A stretch of DNA of 38,484 nucleotides from Spirochaetota bacterium (GTDB lineage Bacteria > Spirochaetota > Spirochaetia > B11-G9): positions 1 to 38,484 of the forward strand of contig JAJRQE010000170.1 of NCBI GenBank assembly GCA_024280415.1, written 5' to 3'. The notes beneath the pieces are model-generated. The model saw only the letters and a list, made by a program, of their open reading frames with translations. It ran no database searches and was not told the DNA's origin. Positions 15,530-23,919 of this stretch are shown here, piece by piece. Both the position numbers and the translations under genes were made by a program. Position 1 is the first letter of the stretch. Every line of letters starts with the position of its first letter.

Positions 15530-17916
15530 GTGATCGTTATACAGATATCAAGAATCTGGAAAAGTCTTTCAGGGATAAAGGCTTAAAATATGTAGGTAAA
15601 AGAATTTTTAATCGTGAATCGGAAATGAAAGCTGCAGGTGAGACCATCTATATTGATGATATGAGAATAAAAGGGATGATATATGGTAAAATTCTTTTTT
15701 CTCCCCATGCCCATGCAAAAATTATAAAAATTGATACTAAAAAGGCTGAAGCCCTGCCAGGAGTTCATGCTGTAATTCACTACTTTAACAGTCCTCATGT
15801 TGTTTATAATGGAGCAGCCAGATTTTATATGGATTCAAGTCCAATGGATATGCCAAGAACAGAATATATTTTTGATGAAACAGTGAAGTATGTAGGTGAC
15901 AGAGTAGCTGCTGTTTCTGCAGATACACAGAAAATTGCAGAACAGGCAGTTAAGCTTATCGAAGTAGAGTATCAGGATTTACCCTCATCAATAGATTTTA
16001 ATAAAGCGGTTGTGAATGGTTCTCCTCAGGCAAACCCAAATGGTAAAGATGGTTCTAATATATGTGGTGAATGGCTTGCATACGGGAATGCAACCGAGGA
16101 GGAAACAAAAGAAAGTATTGAATCTGCAGAGTTCACTTTTAAGGATACTTTTAGAACTCCCAGAGTTCATCATGGCTATATGGAGCCAGTATGTCATATA
16201 GCCGATTATACCAGAGAAGGAAAGTTAACGATCTGGTCATCCTGTCAGAATGTATTCTGTTTCAGGGATGTAATTGCCCGGGCTCTGGAGTTGTCTCAAA
16301 GTAAAGTCAGAGTTATAAAAACAGTTAGTGGAGGTGCTTTTGGTGGTAAGCTGGAGGTTATGCATGAAGTAGTTGCTGGTTTATTATCAATGCGTTCCCG
16401 CAGACCTGTTAAATTACTCCTAAATAGAAAGGAGACTTTTATCTCCACTAGAAGCAGACATGAGGCAATTCTTACTGTCTCAACCGGATTAAACAGAGAT
16501 GGTAAAATTCTTGCTCAGCATGTAGAGTCGCGACTGAATACCGGTGCATATGCGGGAGCGGGTCCAAATACTGTGGGTGCACAGTCAGAGAAAATGTTTG
16601 TACTGTACAATGGTGATAAAATGTTTTACCGGGGAGCTTCTTTTTATTCAAATACACCTCCTGCAGGAGCCATGCGGGGCTATGGATCTCCCCAGATACA
16701 TGCAGCCCGGGAAACACATATGGATCGGATTGCAGTGGCATTGGGTATTGACCCTGTAGAACTGAGAAAGCTAAATGTAGTACTTCCCTACAAAAATAAC
16801 AGCCTCGGTAACAATATGCATAATGCACTTATTAAAGAATGTATTGAAACAGGGGAAAAAGAGTTCAATTGGGCAAAGAGGCGAAAAAATGCCGGGGAGA
16901 ATCAGTCCGGGAGATATAGAAGGGGAGTTGGTATGGATATTGCCGTCCATGGAAATGGATGGTTTCCTGTTTACCAGGATCTGAGTACAGTGACCATAAA
17001 GATGAACAATGATGGTACAGCAGTACTTCTTACAGGTACTCATGACCTTGGTACAGGGTCAAGAACAATTTTTAGTCAGATTGCAGGAGAGGTTCTCGAT
17101 ATGTCTCCCGATTTAATTGAAATAATTGAAGCTGATACAGATATAACACCTCTTGATCTGGGAGCACAGGCTTCCCGAACAACTTACATTGGTGGTAATG
17201 CTACCATTCTTGCAGCAGCAAATCTTCGGACACAGTTATTGAAAGAGGCTTCAGCGATTCTAAAGCTTGATGATTCGGAACTTATTATCAAAGATAGAAT
17301 TATAAGTTCACGGAACGATCCACAGATTTCCTGTTCGTATACAGAAATAGTAGCTTCTGCCCAGGCTGGTAAATATGGAGTTCAAAGAGATTTAACTGCT
17401 ACAGAGTCATTTGAATCTGTAAATTCTGTTGATAGTTATGTAGCAGTATTTACAGAGCTTGAAGTAGATATAAATACCGGTAAAGTAAGAGTTATTGAAG
17501 TTCTTCCTGTTCATAATTCAGGTAAGGTTATAAATCCCCTATTATTCGAGGGGCAGGTAAATGGTGGTGTCCATATGGGTCTTGGATATGCACTGTCCGA
17601 GGAGATGCTTATTGATTCTGAAACAGGTCGTATCAAAAACCCTTCATTTGGAAAATACAAGATGTTCAGAGCGGATCAAATGCCTAAAATCACAATTAGA
17701 ACAGTAGAAAGTCCTGAGGAGGCTGGTCCCTTCGGTGCTAAAAGTATTGGTGAATGTGCAACTGATGGAGTTGCCGGAGCTATAGTAAATGCTGTAAGTC
17801 ATGCATTGGGGAATGTGAAGCTGGACAGGATCCCCTTAACTGAGGAATATCTCAAGTCTGTTATAATCGCGAAAGTGGCGGCAGATATAGTAATAGAGGA
17901 GAACGAATGCGAGTGA
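15526..17916 (+). CDS. Molybdopterin-binding subunit of a molybdenum hydroxylase (xanthine dehydrogenase family)
   Basis: 796-residue catalytic subunit. A short N-terminal aldehyde-oxidase domain (about 30-150) is followed by the Mo-cofactor domain with GGAFGGK (about 270), MRGYGSPQ (about 385) and the active-site Glu at about 743 in GAKSIGE. The residues that set substrate type in xanthine dehydrogenase cannot be assigned by eye, so purine, other N-heterocycle or aldehyde are all possible. With the small subunit and the single-chain enzyme at 1282-4053, this gives two distinct hydroxylases in one island. It is the last gene of the plus-strand set and converges on the HutC-type regulator, with a hairpin between them. 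Confidence 0.92.
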   Translation: MSDRYTDIKNLEKSFRDKGLKYVGKRIFNRESEMKAAGETIYIDDMRIKGMIYGKILFSPHAHAKIIKIDTKKAEALPGVHAVIHYFNSPHVVYNGAARFYMDSSPMDMPRTEYIFDETVKYVGDRVAAVSADTQKIAEQAVKLIEVEYQDLPSSIDFNKAVVNGSPQANPNGKDGSNICGEWLAYGNATEEETKESIESAEFTFKDTFRTPRVHHGYMEPVCHIADYTREGKLTIWSSCQNVFCFRDVIARALELSQSKVRVIKTVSGGAFGGKLEVMHEVVAGLLSMRSRRPVKLLLNRKETFISTRSRHEAILTVSTGLNRDGKILAQHVESRLNTGAYAGAGPNTVGAQSEKMFVLYNGDKMFYRGASFYSNTPPAGAMRGYGSPQIHAARETHMDRIAVALGIDPVELRKLNVVLPYKNNSLGNNMHNALIKECIETGEKEFNWAKRRKNAGENQSGRYRRGVGMDIAVHGNGWFPVYQDLSTVTIKMNNDGTAVLLTGTHDLGTGSRTIFSQIAGEVLDMSPDLIEIIEADTDITPLDLGAQASRTTYIGGNATILAAANLRTQLLKEASAILKLDDSELIIKDRIISSRNDPQISCSYTEIVASAQAGKYGVQRDLTATESFESVNSVDSYVAVFTELEVDINTGKVRVIEVLPVHNSGKVINPLLFEGQVNGGVHMGLGYALSEEMLIDSETGRIKNPSFGKYKMFRADQMPKITIRTVESPEEAGPFGAKSIGECATDGVAGAIVNAVSHALGNVKLDRIPLTEEYLKSVIIAKVAADIVIEENECE

Positions 17917-17925
17917 CAGGGTAAA

Positions 17926-17950
17926 GGAAATTAGGATTTTTTTAATTTCC
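17926..17950. terminator. Hairpin between convergent hydroxylase and regulator genes
   Basis: GGAAATTA (17926-17933) and TAATTTCC (17943-17950) form an 8-base perfect inverted repeat with a nine-base loop. It sits in the 38-base gap between convergent genes, where a shared terminator is expected. The stem is AT-rich and no T-run follows on either strand, so strength is doubtful. Confidence 0.5.
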
Positions 17951-17954
17951 AAAT

Positions 17955-18686
17955 TTACTGCCTCTTTAGATGAACATCAAAAATATATCTATCCCCTCTA
18001 TACCAGCTCCTACTGTACTCGAAGGGAATGTTGTCCTCTATGAAAGAAATTCTTTGTATACACAAAATAGGGTCACCGTTTTTGATACCAAGGAAAGAAG
18101 CTGTTTCTGCATCTGCAGAAATTGCCTCCAGGTGTTCAGTAGCGTTTAATATCATTCTATTATAACTGTTACTGCATACTGAATATAAAGATTCCTTTTC
18201 GAAATTGAAATGAAGAAGTCCCGGGCAAAAAGCTGAAGGAATATAATCTTCGTGTATTACAATTGGTTCTTTATTTGCAAACCGCAGACGTTTTACTTTA
18301 AAGACTCTGTCTTCACTGGTCAGTTCCATGGGGATTTGCATGAATTCCGGAGCAATTATTTCTTCTGCTTCTAAAACCCTGGAGCTGACTTTAAAACCTC
18401 TTTCTTCCATATCATACTTAAAGCCTTTAAAATTTTCCTGACTGTTTTCAATTCTGGGTTTTTGAACAAAGGTTCCATAACCCTGCTTTCTAACCAGATA
18501 TCCTTCGTTCACCAGTTCAGTAACTGCACTTCTTGCAGTCAATCTACTAACACCATATTTATCTTTTAGCTGAGGTTCTGAGAGAATTTTTTCACCAGGT
18601 TTAATCTTTCCGTTAATTATTTCATTTAATATATCTTCTTTAATTTGCCAGTAAACAGGTACGTGACTTTTCCGATCTATTATCAA
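17955..18686 (-). CDS. GntR-family transcriptional regulator, HutC subfamily
   Basis: 243 residues. A GntR winged helix (about 8-76: PVYWQIKEDILNEII, then SEPQLKDKYGVSRLTARSAV and a wing with RKQGYGTFV) is followed by a UTRA ligand-binding domain (about 95-240). The start is a TTG with AAGGA upstream on the minus strand; no ATG fits better. HutC-type repressors bind GT-N-TA-N-AC sites and release on binding a small effector, often a pathway intermediate or sugar phosphate. Two such sites lie in this window, at 6471 and, 61 bases from this start codon, at 18747. It is therefore the best candidate for the local regulator and may also control itself (inference). Confidence 0.88.
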   Translation of the reverse strand: MIIDRKSHVPVYWQIKEDILNEIINGKIKPGEKILSEPQLKDKYGVSRLTARSAVTELVNEGYLVRKQGYGTFVQKPRIENSQENFKGFKYDMEERGFKVSSRVLEAEEIIAPEFMQIPMELTSEDRVFKVKRLRFANKEPIVIHEDYIPSAFCPGLLHFNFEKESLYSVCSNSYNRMILNATEHLEAISADAETASFLGIKNGDPILCIQRISFIEDNIPFEYSRSWYRGDRYIFDVHLKRQ

Positions 18687-18713
18687 AATATCTTCCTTAA
18701 GATTTTGTAATTA

Positions 18714-18756
18714 TTGACAACAATTATTGCACAGGATAGTATAGTTGTCTATACAA
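18714..18756 (+). promoter_or_regulatory. Promoter of the nucleotidase-like gene with a HutC-type operator
   Basis: TTGACA (18714-18719), 17-base spacer, TAGTAT (18737-18742), then TTGTCTATACAA (18745-18756), a 12-base near-palindrome (10 of 12 positions symmetric) with the core GTCTATAC (18747-18754). The layout copies that of the importer promoter at 6441. GACAAC (18716-18721) and GTTGTC (18744-18749) are also inverted repeats. The site lies in the 125-base region between the divergent HutC gene and the nucleotidase-like gene and could serve both. Confidence 0.75.
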
Positions 18757-18811
18757 TTAAACACTAAGATAATAATGAAATTGAGTTAGATTGATTTGAG
18801 AGGATAAGATA

Positions 18812-20533
18812 TTGGGAATAATAGAATTTAGAAGGTCAGAAAACACTTTATGTGGTCAAAATCGTGTATTTGGAATTGATTGGTCCTTTTCAAAATCAGA
18901 TGCTGCAGAACTTCCGGAAAGAAGGTTTGACCTTGAAGTGAATCCTTTTTTTCTTAAAATATTTCATATTAACGATCTCCATGGCAATATATATAGTTTT
19001 AATAGCTCTGGCACAGCTATTCCTGTGTTTACAAAAATAGTTGATCAGGTGGAGAAGGAACGGATTGCTGTAGAAAAGCTGGATAACAGTGGAGTTCTTT
19101 TTCTTTCTGCCGGAGATGACAGTATTGGTACATCCCTGGATTACCTGACAGGTTATGATGGGAAAGGTTTTATCACCCATCCGGTCTACTCGGCTTTTAG
19201 TCTTGCAGGTGTTGATGCTACTGTACTGGGGAACCATGATCTGGATACCGGTATGAGCACTCTAAAGCTTTCAGTTTCTGAAAATTCAGAATTTCCTGTG
19301 TTATCTGCGAACCTGGATCATAAGGGAGAACTTGACGGTTTTGTTTATCCAGGTGCAATAGTTGTTGTAAAAGGGATAAGGATAGGAATTATCGGTCTGA
19401 CAACACCCGGACAGGTTCGTACCAGGCCAGGTTCTGAATATACAGTCCGGGATCCCTATGAAGCTGTCACACAGCTTTACGATGTTTTAACTCCTCTCTG
19501 TGATTCAATTATAATACTCAGCCATCTGGGATACAAACTTGGTTCTACTTTTGCTACTGTAAAAATGACTGGAGATGTTGAATTGGCATCCAGGCTGGGG
19601 GATTATAAAATTGATACAATTGTTGGCGGTCATACGCATGATTTTCTGAATATCCAGGGGCTGGAGGCTAAAAATCTCGTTAATGGAATTCCTGTTCTCC
19701 AGGCAGGTTATAATGGTTTGTTCTATGGGAAGGGAACTCTAAAGATCTCCGATAAAAATAAAATTATGAATAGTTCTATTTTTCCTACAGGAACCCTGTC
19801 CGGAAGTAGTCATTTTGATACAGCCTTTTCTTCCTCAACAGCAGGGCAGCATATGAAAGATCTACAGATTCCTCTCGGCGTAATGAACCTTCAGGGGAAA
19901 TTCAGCAACAATGAATGTGAAATTAATAATAACGGTGCTGAAAGTCCTATAGCAAATTTTATTACCAGTGCTTTAGCATCTGAAGTCAGGCAAAGAGGTA
20001 GAGTAGTTGATCTGGCCGCAATAGACAGTTCAAATATGGTATCTGTTTTTAATTTTAGAAAAAAATCAGTAAATATTATAGATCTATACCGCCTGATGCC
20101 ATATGCTGATACTATTGTGGCTTTTTCACTTACTGGAAAAGATCTTGAAAAAATTCTTACTTCCAATGCTCTGCGTCTGGATAGTGATTATATTTCGAAC
20201 ATCACAAGAGGGTTTATTCATTTTAGCAGGGAGCTTAGGTATACTATTAACAAAACAGACAGAACTATTTCTAATATTACGATAAACAATATTCCTATTG
20301 AAGATTGCTATGAAAGATTGTTTATCATAGCTGCACCGAATTTTGTTCAGGGTCTTGGGGCTAACTGGGAAAAATCAAAAGAGATGCATAATATAGTTCT
20401 TCACAGTATGAGTGCCTTTAAAAAAGAGGATACCGGTCTATATGTACGAAATGAATTACTTAATTATATTAAAAAACATGGAGTAACAGAAAATAGTGGT
20501 TTTCTTACTGACAGCAGGATCAAAATTATTTAG
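18812..20533 (+). CDS. 5'-nucleotidase/2',3'-cyclic phosphodiesterase family metallophosphatase without a signal peptide
   Basis: 573 residues. The calcineurin-like domain has the binuclear metal ligands in order: DLH (D55, H57), GDD (D102), GNHD (N141-H142), SHLG (H238) and GGHTH (H274, H276). The 5_nucleotid_C domain follows from about 350. Relatives such as UshA are exported and strip phosphate from nucleotides outside the cell. This one starts at a TTG (18812) with GAGAGG upstream and has a roughly 47-residue polar N-terminus with no hydrophobic signal, so it should act in the cytoplasm. Its promoter carries the same operator as the importer, which ties it to the pathway, perhaps as a phosphatase for a nucleotide-like or sugar-phosphate intermediate (inference). 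Confidence 0.88.
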   Translation: MGIIEFRRSENTLCGQNRVFGIDWSFSKSDAAELPERRFDLEVNPFFLKIFHINDLHGNIYSFNSSGTAIPVFTKIVDQVEKERIAVEKLDNSGVLFLSAGDDSIGTSLDYLTGYDGKGFITHPVYSAFSLAGVDATVLGNHDLDTGMSTLKLSVSENSEFPVLSANLDHKGELDGFVYPGAIVVVKGIRIGIIGLTTPGQVRTRPGSEYTVRDPYEAVTQLYDVLTPLCDSIIILSHLGYKLGSTFATVKMTGDVELASRLGDYKIDTIVGGHTHDFLNIQGLEAKNLVNGIPVLQAGYNGLFYGKGTLKISDKNKIMNSSIFPTGTLSGSSHFDTAFSSSTAGQHMKDLQIPLGVMNLQGKFSNNECEINNNGAESPIANFITSALASEVRQRGRVVDLAAIDSSNMVSVFNFRKKSVNIIDLYRLMPYADTIVAFSLTGKDLEKILTSNALRLDSDYISNITRGFIHFSRELRYTINKTDRTISNITINNIPIEDCYERLFIIAAPNFVQGLGANWEKSKEMHNIVLHSMSAFKKEDTGLYVRNELLNYIKKHGVTENSGFLTDSRIKII

Positions 20534-20581
20534 AATTTACTAGAGCTAAAGCCACCACCTTTGAAGATGGTTGTTAATTCT

Positions 20582-20613
20582 CGGATCTGATATGTTCCGA
20601 ATCAACCGATCCG
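20582..20613. terminator. Weak inverted repeat between convergent genes
   Basis: CGGATC (20582-20587) and GATCCG (20608-20613) are a perfect 6-base inverted repeat with a 20-base loop, in the 97-base gap between the convergent nucleotidase-like and GntR genes. There is no T-run; the assignment rests mainly on position. Confidence 0.25.
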
Positions 20614-20630
20614 GATAAATCTGTCTGTAG

Positions 20631-21353
20631 TCAGAAACTTAGCTTCATTGCTAGATCCATAATTTCAGGATTAAAAAATATCTCAACATATCCAATTTTA
20701 TAATCACTTAAATCATAATAAATTTCATCCCATATCAGCAATGGTGTATTTATTTCAATACCGAATTTCTCAGATATTTCAGGAGCAATTCCTGCTCTCT
20801 GCCATGCTGTAGAGTAGGCTGAATCCACATTACAGTATTTTTTAAGGGAATCTGTAATAATTTCGGAATAAACACCTTTTTCGGGTTTACGTCTTATATA
20901 TTTATTTAATAGTTCAACACGTACAAGAATCGCAACCCGGTCGTCTGCAAAGAACTGCAGTTCATAGGATAAAATATCTTCGCTTGCCGCTTCCGGGATT
21001 CTAAAGAGCATTTGACTGCTGGGATCTTTAATACAGGACTCCGAACGTACTGTTTTAACCTTATAACCTGCGTTTCTAAGAATTCTCCGGAAATCAGAAT
21101 TTATATCAACCCTCATGACAAGATTACTTACTGCCGGATGGCCAAAGTTACCCTTACCGTGCCATCTTGTTATGACTCCCTCCTGTATAAGAATTGACAT
21201 TGCCTTTCGAACAGTTTCACGGCTCATGGAGAGCTTCTTAGAGAGAAGATTCTCAGGTTCAAGCTGATTATCTCCGGGATCCATATTTTGAATCTGTTTA
21301 AGGAGGTATTCTTTCATTTGCAGGTATAGTGGTTTAGTAATTTTGTATTTCAC
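20631..21353 (-). CDS. GntR-family transcriptional regulator with UTRA-like effector domain
   Basis: 240 residues. The winged helix spans about 5-75 (PLYLQMKEYLLKQIQ, then EPENLLSKKLSMSRETVRKAM and a wing with RWHGKGNFG). A diverged UTRA domain occupies about 80-235. The start is a GTG with a weak AGAG site. It differs clearly from the HutC-type regulator 2 kb away, so the region has two separate GntR inputs. Its own promoter lacks the GTCTATAC core, so it probably answers a different signal. Targets cannot be named from the sequence. Confidence 0.82.
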   Translation of the reverse strand: MKYKITKPLYLQMKEYLLKQIQNMDPGDNQLEPENLLSKKLSMSRETVRKAMSILIQEGVITRWHGKGNFGHPAVSNLVMRVDINSDFRRILRNAGYKVKTVRSESCIKDPSSQMLFRIPEAASEDILSYELQFFADDRVAILVRVELLNKYIRRKPEKGVYSEIITDSLKKYCNVDSAYSTAWQRAGIAPEISEKFGIEINTPLLIWDEIYYDLSDYKIGYVEIFFNPEIMDLAMKLSF

Positions 21354-21384
21354 ATTTTCTCTTTTAAAATAAAGATATATAAAT

Positions 21385-21413
21385 AAAATAGGTTATTGGA
21401 GTTGAGTTGTCAA
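21385..21413 (-). promoter_or_regulatory. Promoter of the second GntR gene
   Basis: On the minus strand TTGACA (21413-21408), a 17-base spacer and TATTTT (21390-21385) lie 32 bases before the GTG. The -35 is extended as TTGACAACTC, like the -35 regions at 6441, 18714 and 36611. It is squeezed into the 68 bases between this gene and the end of the helicase gene. Confidence 0.6.
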
Positions 21414-21421
21414 TATTCCCG

Positions 21422-23422
21422 CTACTTAAATTTACTCTTCATATCTTTAAAGAAATCTACTGCTTCTTCCCCTTTTACCTCTGTTTCCGGGGTATGAAAC
21501 TCGATAAGTTCTTTTGGGATTTCCTCTAGAAAGGGAGAAGGGCCGGTATCAACTATCTCATAACGGACTTTTCTTGTTTTGCAGCTTGTCATAAAAAGTT
21601 TTTGTTTTGCCCTGGTTATTGCTACATAGAAGAGCCGTCGTTCTTCTTCAATATTTTCCGGATTTTCCTCGATAGCTCTGGCATGAGGTATAATATTATT
21701 CTCAACCCCTGCAAGAAAAACATATTCAAATTCCAGTCCCTTCGAGGCATGTATTGTCATAAGGTTCACCTGACCATTATCACCATCATCATCATCATCT
21801 CTTGTCAGAAGGGTAATTCTGTTGAGGTAGGTTCCCAGTGCCTTTCCTTTGTTATCAGGATTTCGTTCCCATTTCTCAAAAAGTTCCATAAAAATACCAA
21901 TATTTTTGTACTTCCACTTTGCCAGTTTCTCATTCTTCTGATGTTCGACAACCAGGTATCCCCAGTAATTTATTTTTTCGATTAAATTCCGGATAACTTT
22001 AGATTTTTTTTCCTCTTCATCCTTTAAGAGTTCCTTGTATTCTTCAATCATATCTATAAATTCCTGCAGACTGCTTTGAATATTGTCTGACAGAGGTGAA
22101 TCACCATCCCACCTGAGTTCGGCTGCTCCTGCATATAAACTGCACTCTTTCTTTTGGGCAATTTCCCTTATTTTCAACAAGGTTGCTTTTCCAAGACCTC
22201 TGCGGGGTGTATTCAAAATTCGAAGGAAATTGACGTCATCATCTGGATTATCCAGAACCCGTAGATATGCAACAATGTCTTTTATCTCTTTCCTTTGGAA
22301 AAAACTCTGTCCCCCGGAGACTTTGTAGGGAATATTTTCTGCTAAAAATGAGTTTTCAATTAGGGTACTCAGATTATTTGTTCTAATAAGTACGCCGAAA
22401 TCATGATATTTAAGTTTCTCTCTTAAATGGAAACTCTTTATCATTTCTGATATAAAATCAGCCTCTTTCATCTCATTTTCAGGATAGTAGATCTCTATGG
22501 ATTTTCCATGTCCTATTCCTGTCCAGAGTTCTTTTTCCTTTCTGTTAGTATTGTTGGATATTAAACTGTTTGCGGCTGCCAGGATATTTTCTGTCGACCT
22601 GTAGTTCTGTTCCAGTTTTATCTCGGTAAGTTCCGGAAAATCTGTTTCAAAATTTACTATATTCTGATAGTTTGCACCTCTCCATGAATAGATAGACTGG
22701 TCATCATCCCCAACAACACAGATATTTCTATTTTTTTGGGCAAGCTCTTTAATAAGACGGTACTGGGCTATACTTGTATCCTGAAATTCATCCACCATAA
22801 TGTATTGATACTTTAACTGATAGGCTTTAAGAATATCAGAAAATTCTGTAAAAAGTTTTACCGGAAGAATAATCAGATCATCGAAATCTACAGAATTATG
22901 GTTAAAGAGGTATTCCTGGTATTCTATATACAGGGGCTTAAAACTGTTATTGGTATCTGTCCATTTTATCCTGCCCGTTTTAATTGATGAGAAAAGATTT
23001 GCTACTTCATAAATATCCAGAACATCCGGAGAGATATTTAGTTCCCTCGCGGCCTCTTTTATTGCAGAGATTTTATCAGTTTGATCATAGATGCTGAAAT
23101 TATCATTGTAACCCAACTGGGATATGCTCTCTTTGAGAATTTTAACTCCAAAGGCATGAAAGGTTGAAACTGTCAGGTTTGTGAGTTTTTTACTTGTCAG
23201 AGTTTTAACACGTTCTTCCATCTCTCTTGCAGCTTTGTTTGTAAATGTCAAAGCAAGAATATTAGATTGATGGATCCCTTTTTCAAGCATGTGGGCTATT
23301 CGGAAGGTGATCATTCTGGTTTTACCGGATCCGGCTCCTGCAATTATAAGCAGGGGGCCGTTTAGTTGTTCCGCAGCCAGATATTGCTTGTCGTTGAGTT
23401 CTTTTTTTAGGTTAATTGCCAA
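21422..23422 (-). CDS. pcrA: UvrD/PcrA/Rep-type 3'-5' DNA helicase
   Basis: 666-residue superfamily 1A helicase. The motifs appear in order: Walker A AGAGSGKT (28-35), motif Ia ALTFTNKAAREM, Walker B VDEFQDT, motif III GDDDQSIYSWRGA, motif IV QNYRST, motif V TIHASKGLEFEYVF and motif VI EERRLFYVAITRAK. It unwinds DNA during repair and replication. It starts at a TTG with CAGGA upstream. A run of Asp (DDDDDGD) precedes motif V. It is the last gene of a four-gene minus-strand run, 15 bases after the COG2426 gene. The choice between PcrA, UvrD and Rep is by general similarity only; at 666 residues it is slightly short for UvrD. Confidence 0.88.
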   Translation of the reverse strand: MAINLKKELNDKQYLAAEQLNGPLLIIAGAGSGKTRMITFRIAHMLEKGIHQSNILALTFTNKAAREMEERVKTLTSKKLTNLTVSTFHAFGVKILKESISQLGYNDNFSIYDQTDKISAIKEAARELNISPDVLDIYEVANLFSSIKTGRIKWTDTNNSFKPLYIEYQEYLFNHNSVDFDDLIILPVKLFTEFSDILKAYQLKYQYIMVDEFQDTSIAQYRLIKELAQKNRNICVVGDDDQSIYSWRGANYQNIVNFETDFPELTEIKLEQNYRSTENILAAANSLISNNTNRKEKELWTGIGHGKSIEIYYPENEMKEADFISEMIKSFHLREKLKYHDFGVLIRTNNLSTLIENSFLAENIPYKVSGGQSFFQRKEIKDIVAYLRVLDNPDDDVNFLRILNTPRRGLGKATLLKIREIAQKKECSLYAGAAELRWDGDSPLSDNIQSSLQEFIDMIEEYKELLKDEEEKKSKVIRNLIEKINYWGYLVVEHQKNEKLAKWKYKNIGIFMELFEKWERNPDNKGKALGTYLNRITLLTRDDDDDGDNGQVNLMTIHASKGLEFEYVFLAGVENNIIPHARAIEENPENIEEERRLFYVAITRAKQKLFMTSCKTRKVRYEIVDTGPSPFLEEIPKELIEFHTPETEVKGEEAVDFFKDMKSKFK

Positions 23423-23437
23423 TATTAAAATCCTGAT

Positions 23438-23914
23438 TTAAAGGGCTATTTCTTTAGTAAAAAACGAAAAAGTTTCAATGCCGAAATATGTTATGGAAAG
23501 TACAATTGTTCCGGAAATAACTACTCCGATTAAAACACTTAAAAAGGTTTTTTTAGGATCCAGTCCAAGAATCCATGCTCCCAGTGTTCCTGTATATGCT
23601 CCTGTAATAGGAAGAGGGACTGCAACAAACAGTACTATCCCAAAGTATCCATATTTTTTTACCTTATTCTCAAGTTTATGTCTTGCTTTTTCAACAAATC
23701 TTTCAAAAAGAGTTTCGTACCAGATAAACTTAACAAGGAGTCGATGAAATGTTGAGAGGAAAATATAGACCAGAGGCCCTACAGTAGCATTTAGGGCTAC
23801 ACAGTAGATCCAGACAAAACCAGGGGATAATCCGTTTGTTAAAGCGTAGGGGATTGCTCCTCTAAGTTCTGAAATAGGAAGGAGAGCAAGAAAAGCTGTT
23901 ATTACATATACCAT
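23438..23914 (-). CDS. COG2426 / Sm_multidrug_ex family small membrane protein
   Basis: 158 residues with four or five hydrophobic segments. The N-terminal PISELRGAIPYAL motif and the central PLPITGAYTGTLGAWILGL motif mark PF06695, annotated as putative small multidrug export proteins although function is hardly tested. It lies between the DUF362 gene (5-base gap) and the helicase. AAGG is eight bases before the ATG. The assigned transport role should be read as family labelling only. Confidence 0.8.
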   Translation of the reverse strand: MVYVITAFLALLPISELRGAIPYALTNGLSPGFVWIYCVALNATVGPLVYIFLSTFHRLLVKFIWYETLFERFVEKARHKLENKVKKYGYFGIVLFVAVPLPITGAYTGTLGAWILGLDPKKTFLSVLIGVVISGTIVLSITYFGIETFSFFTKEIAL

Positions 23915-23919
23915 CTAAA

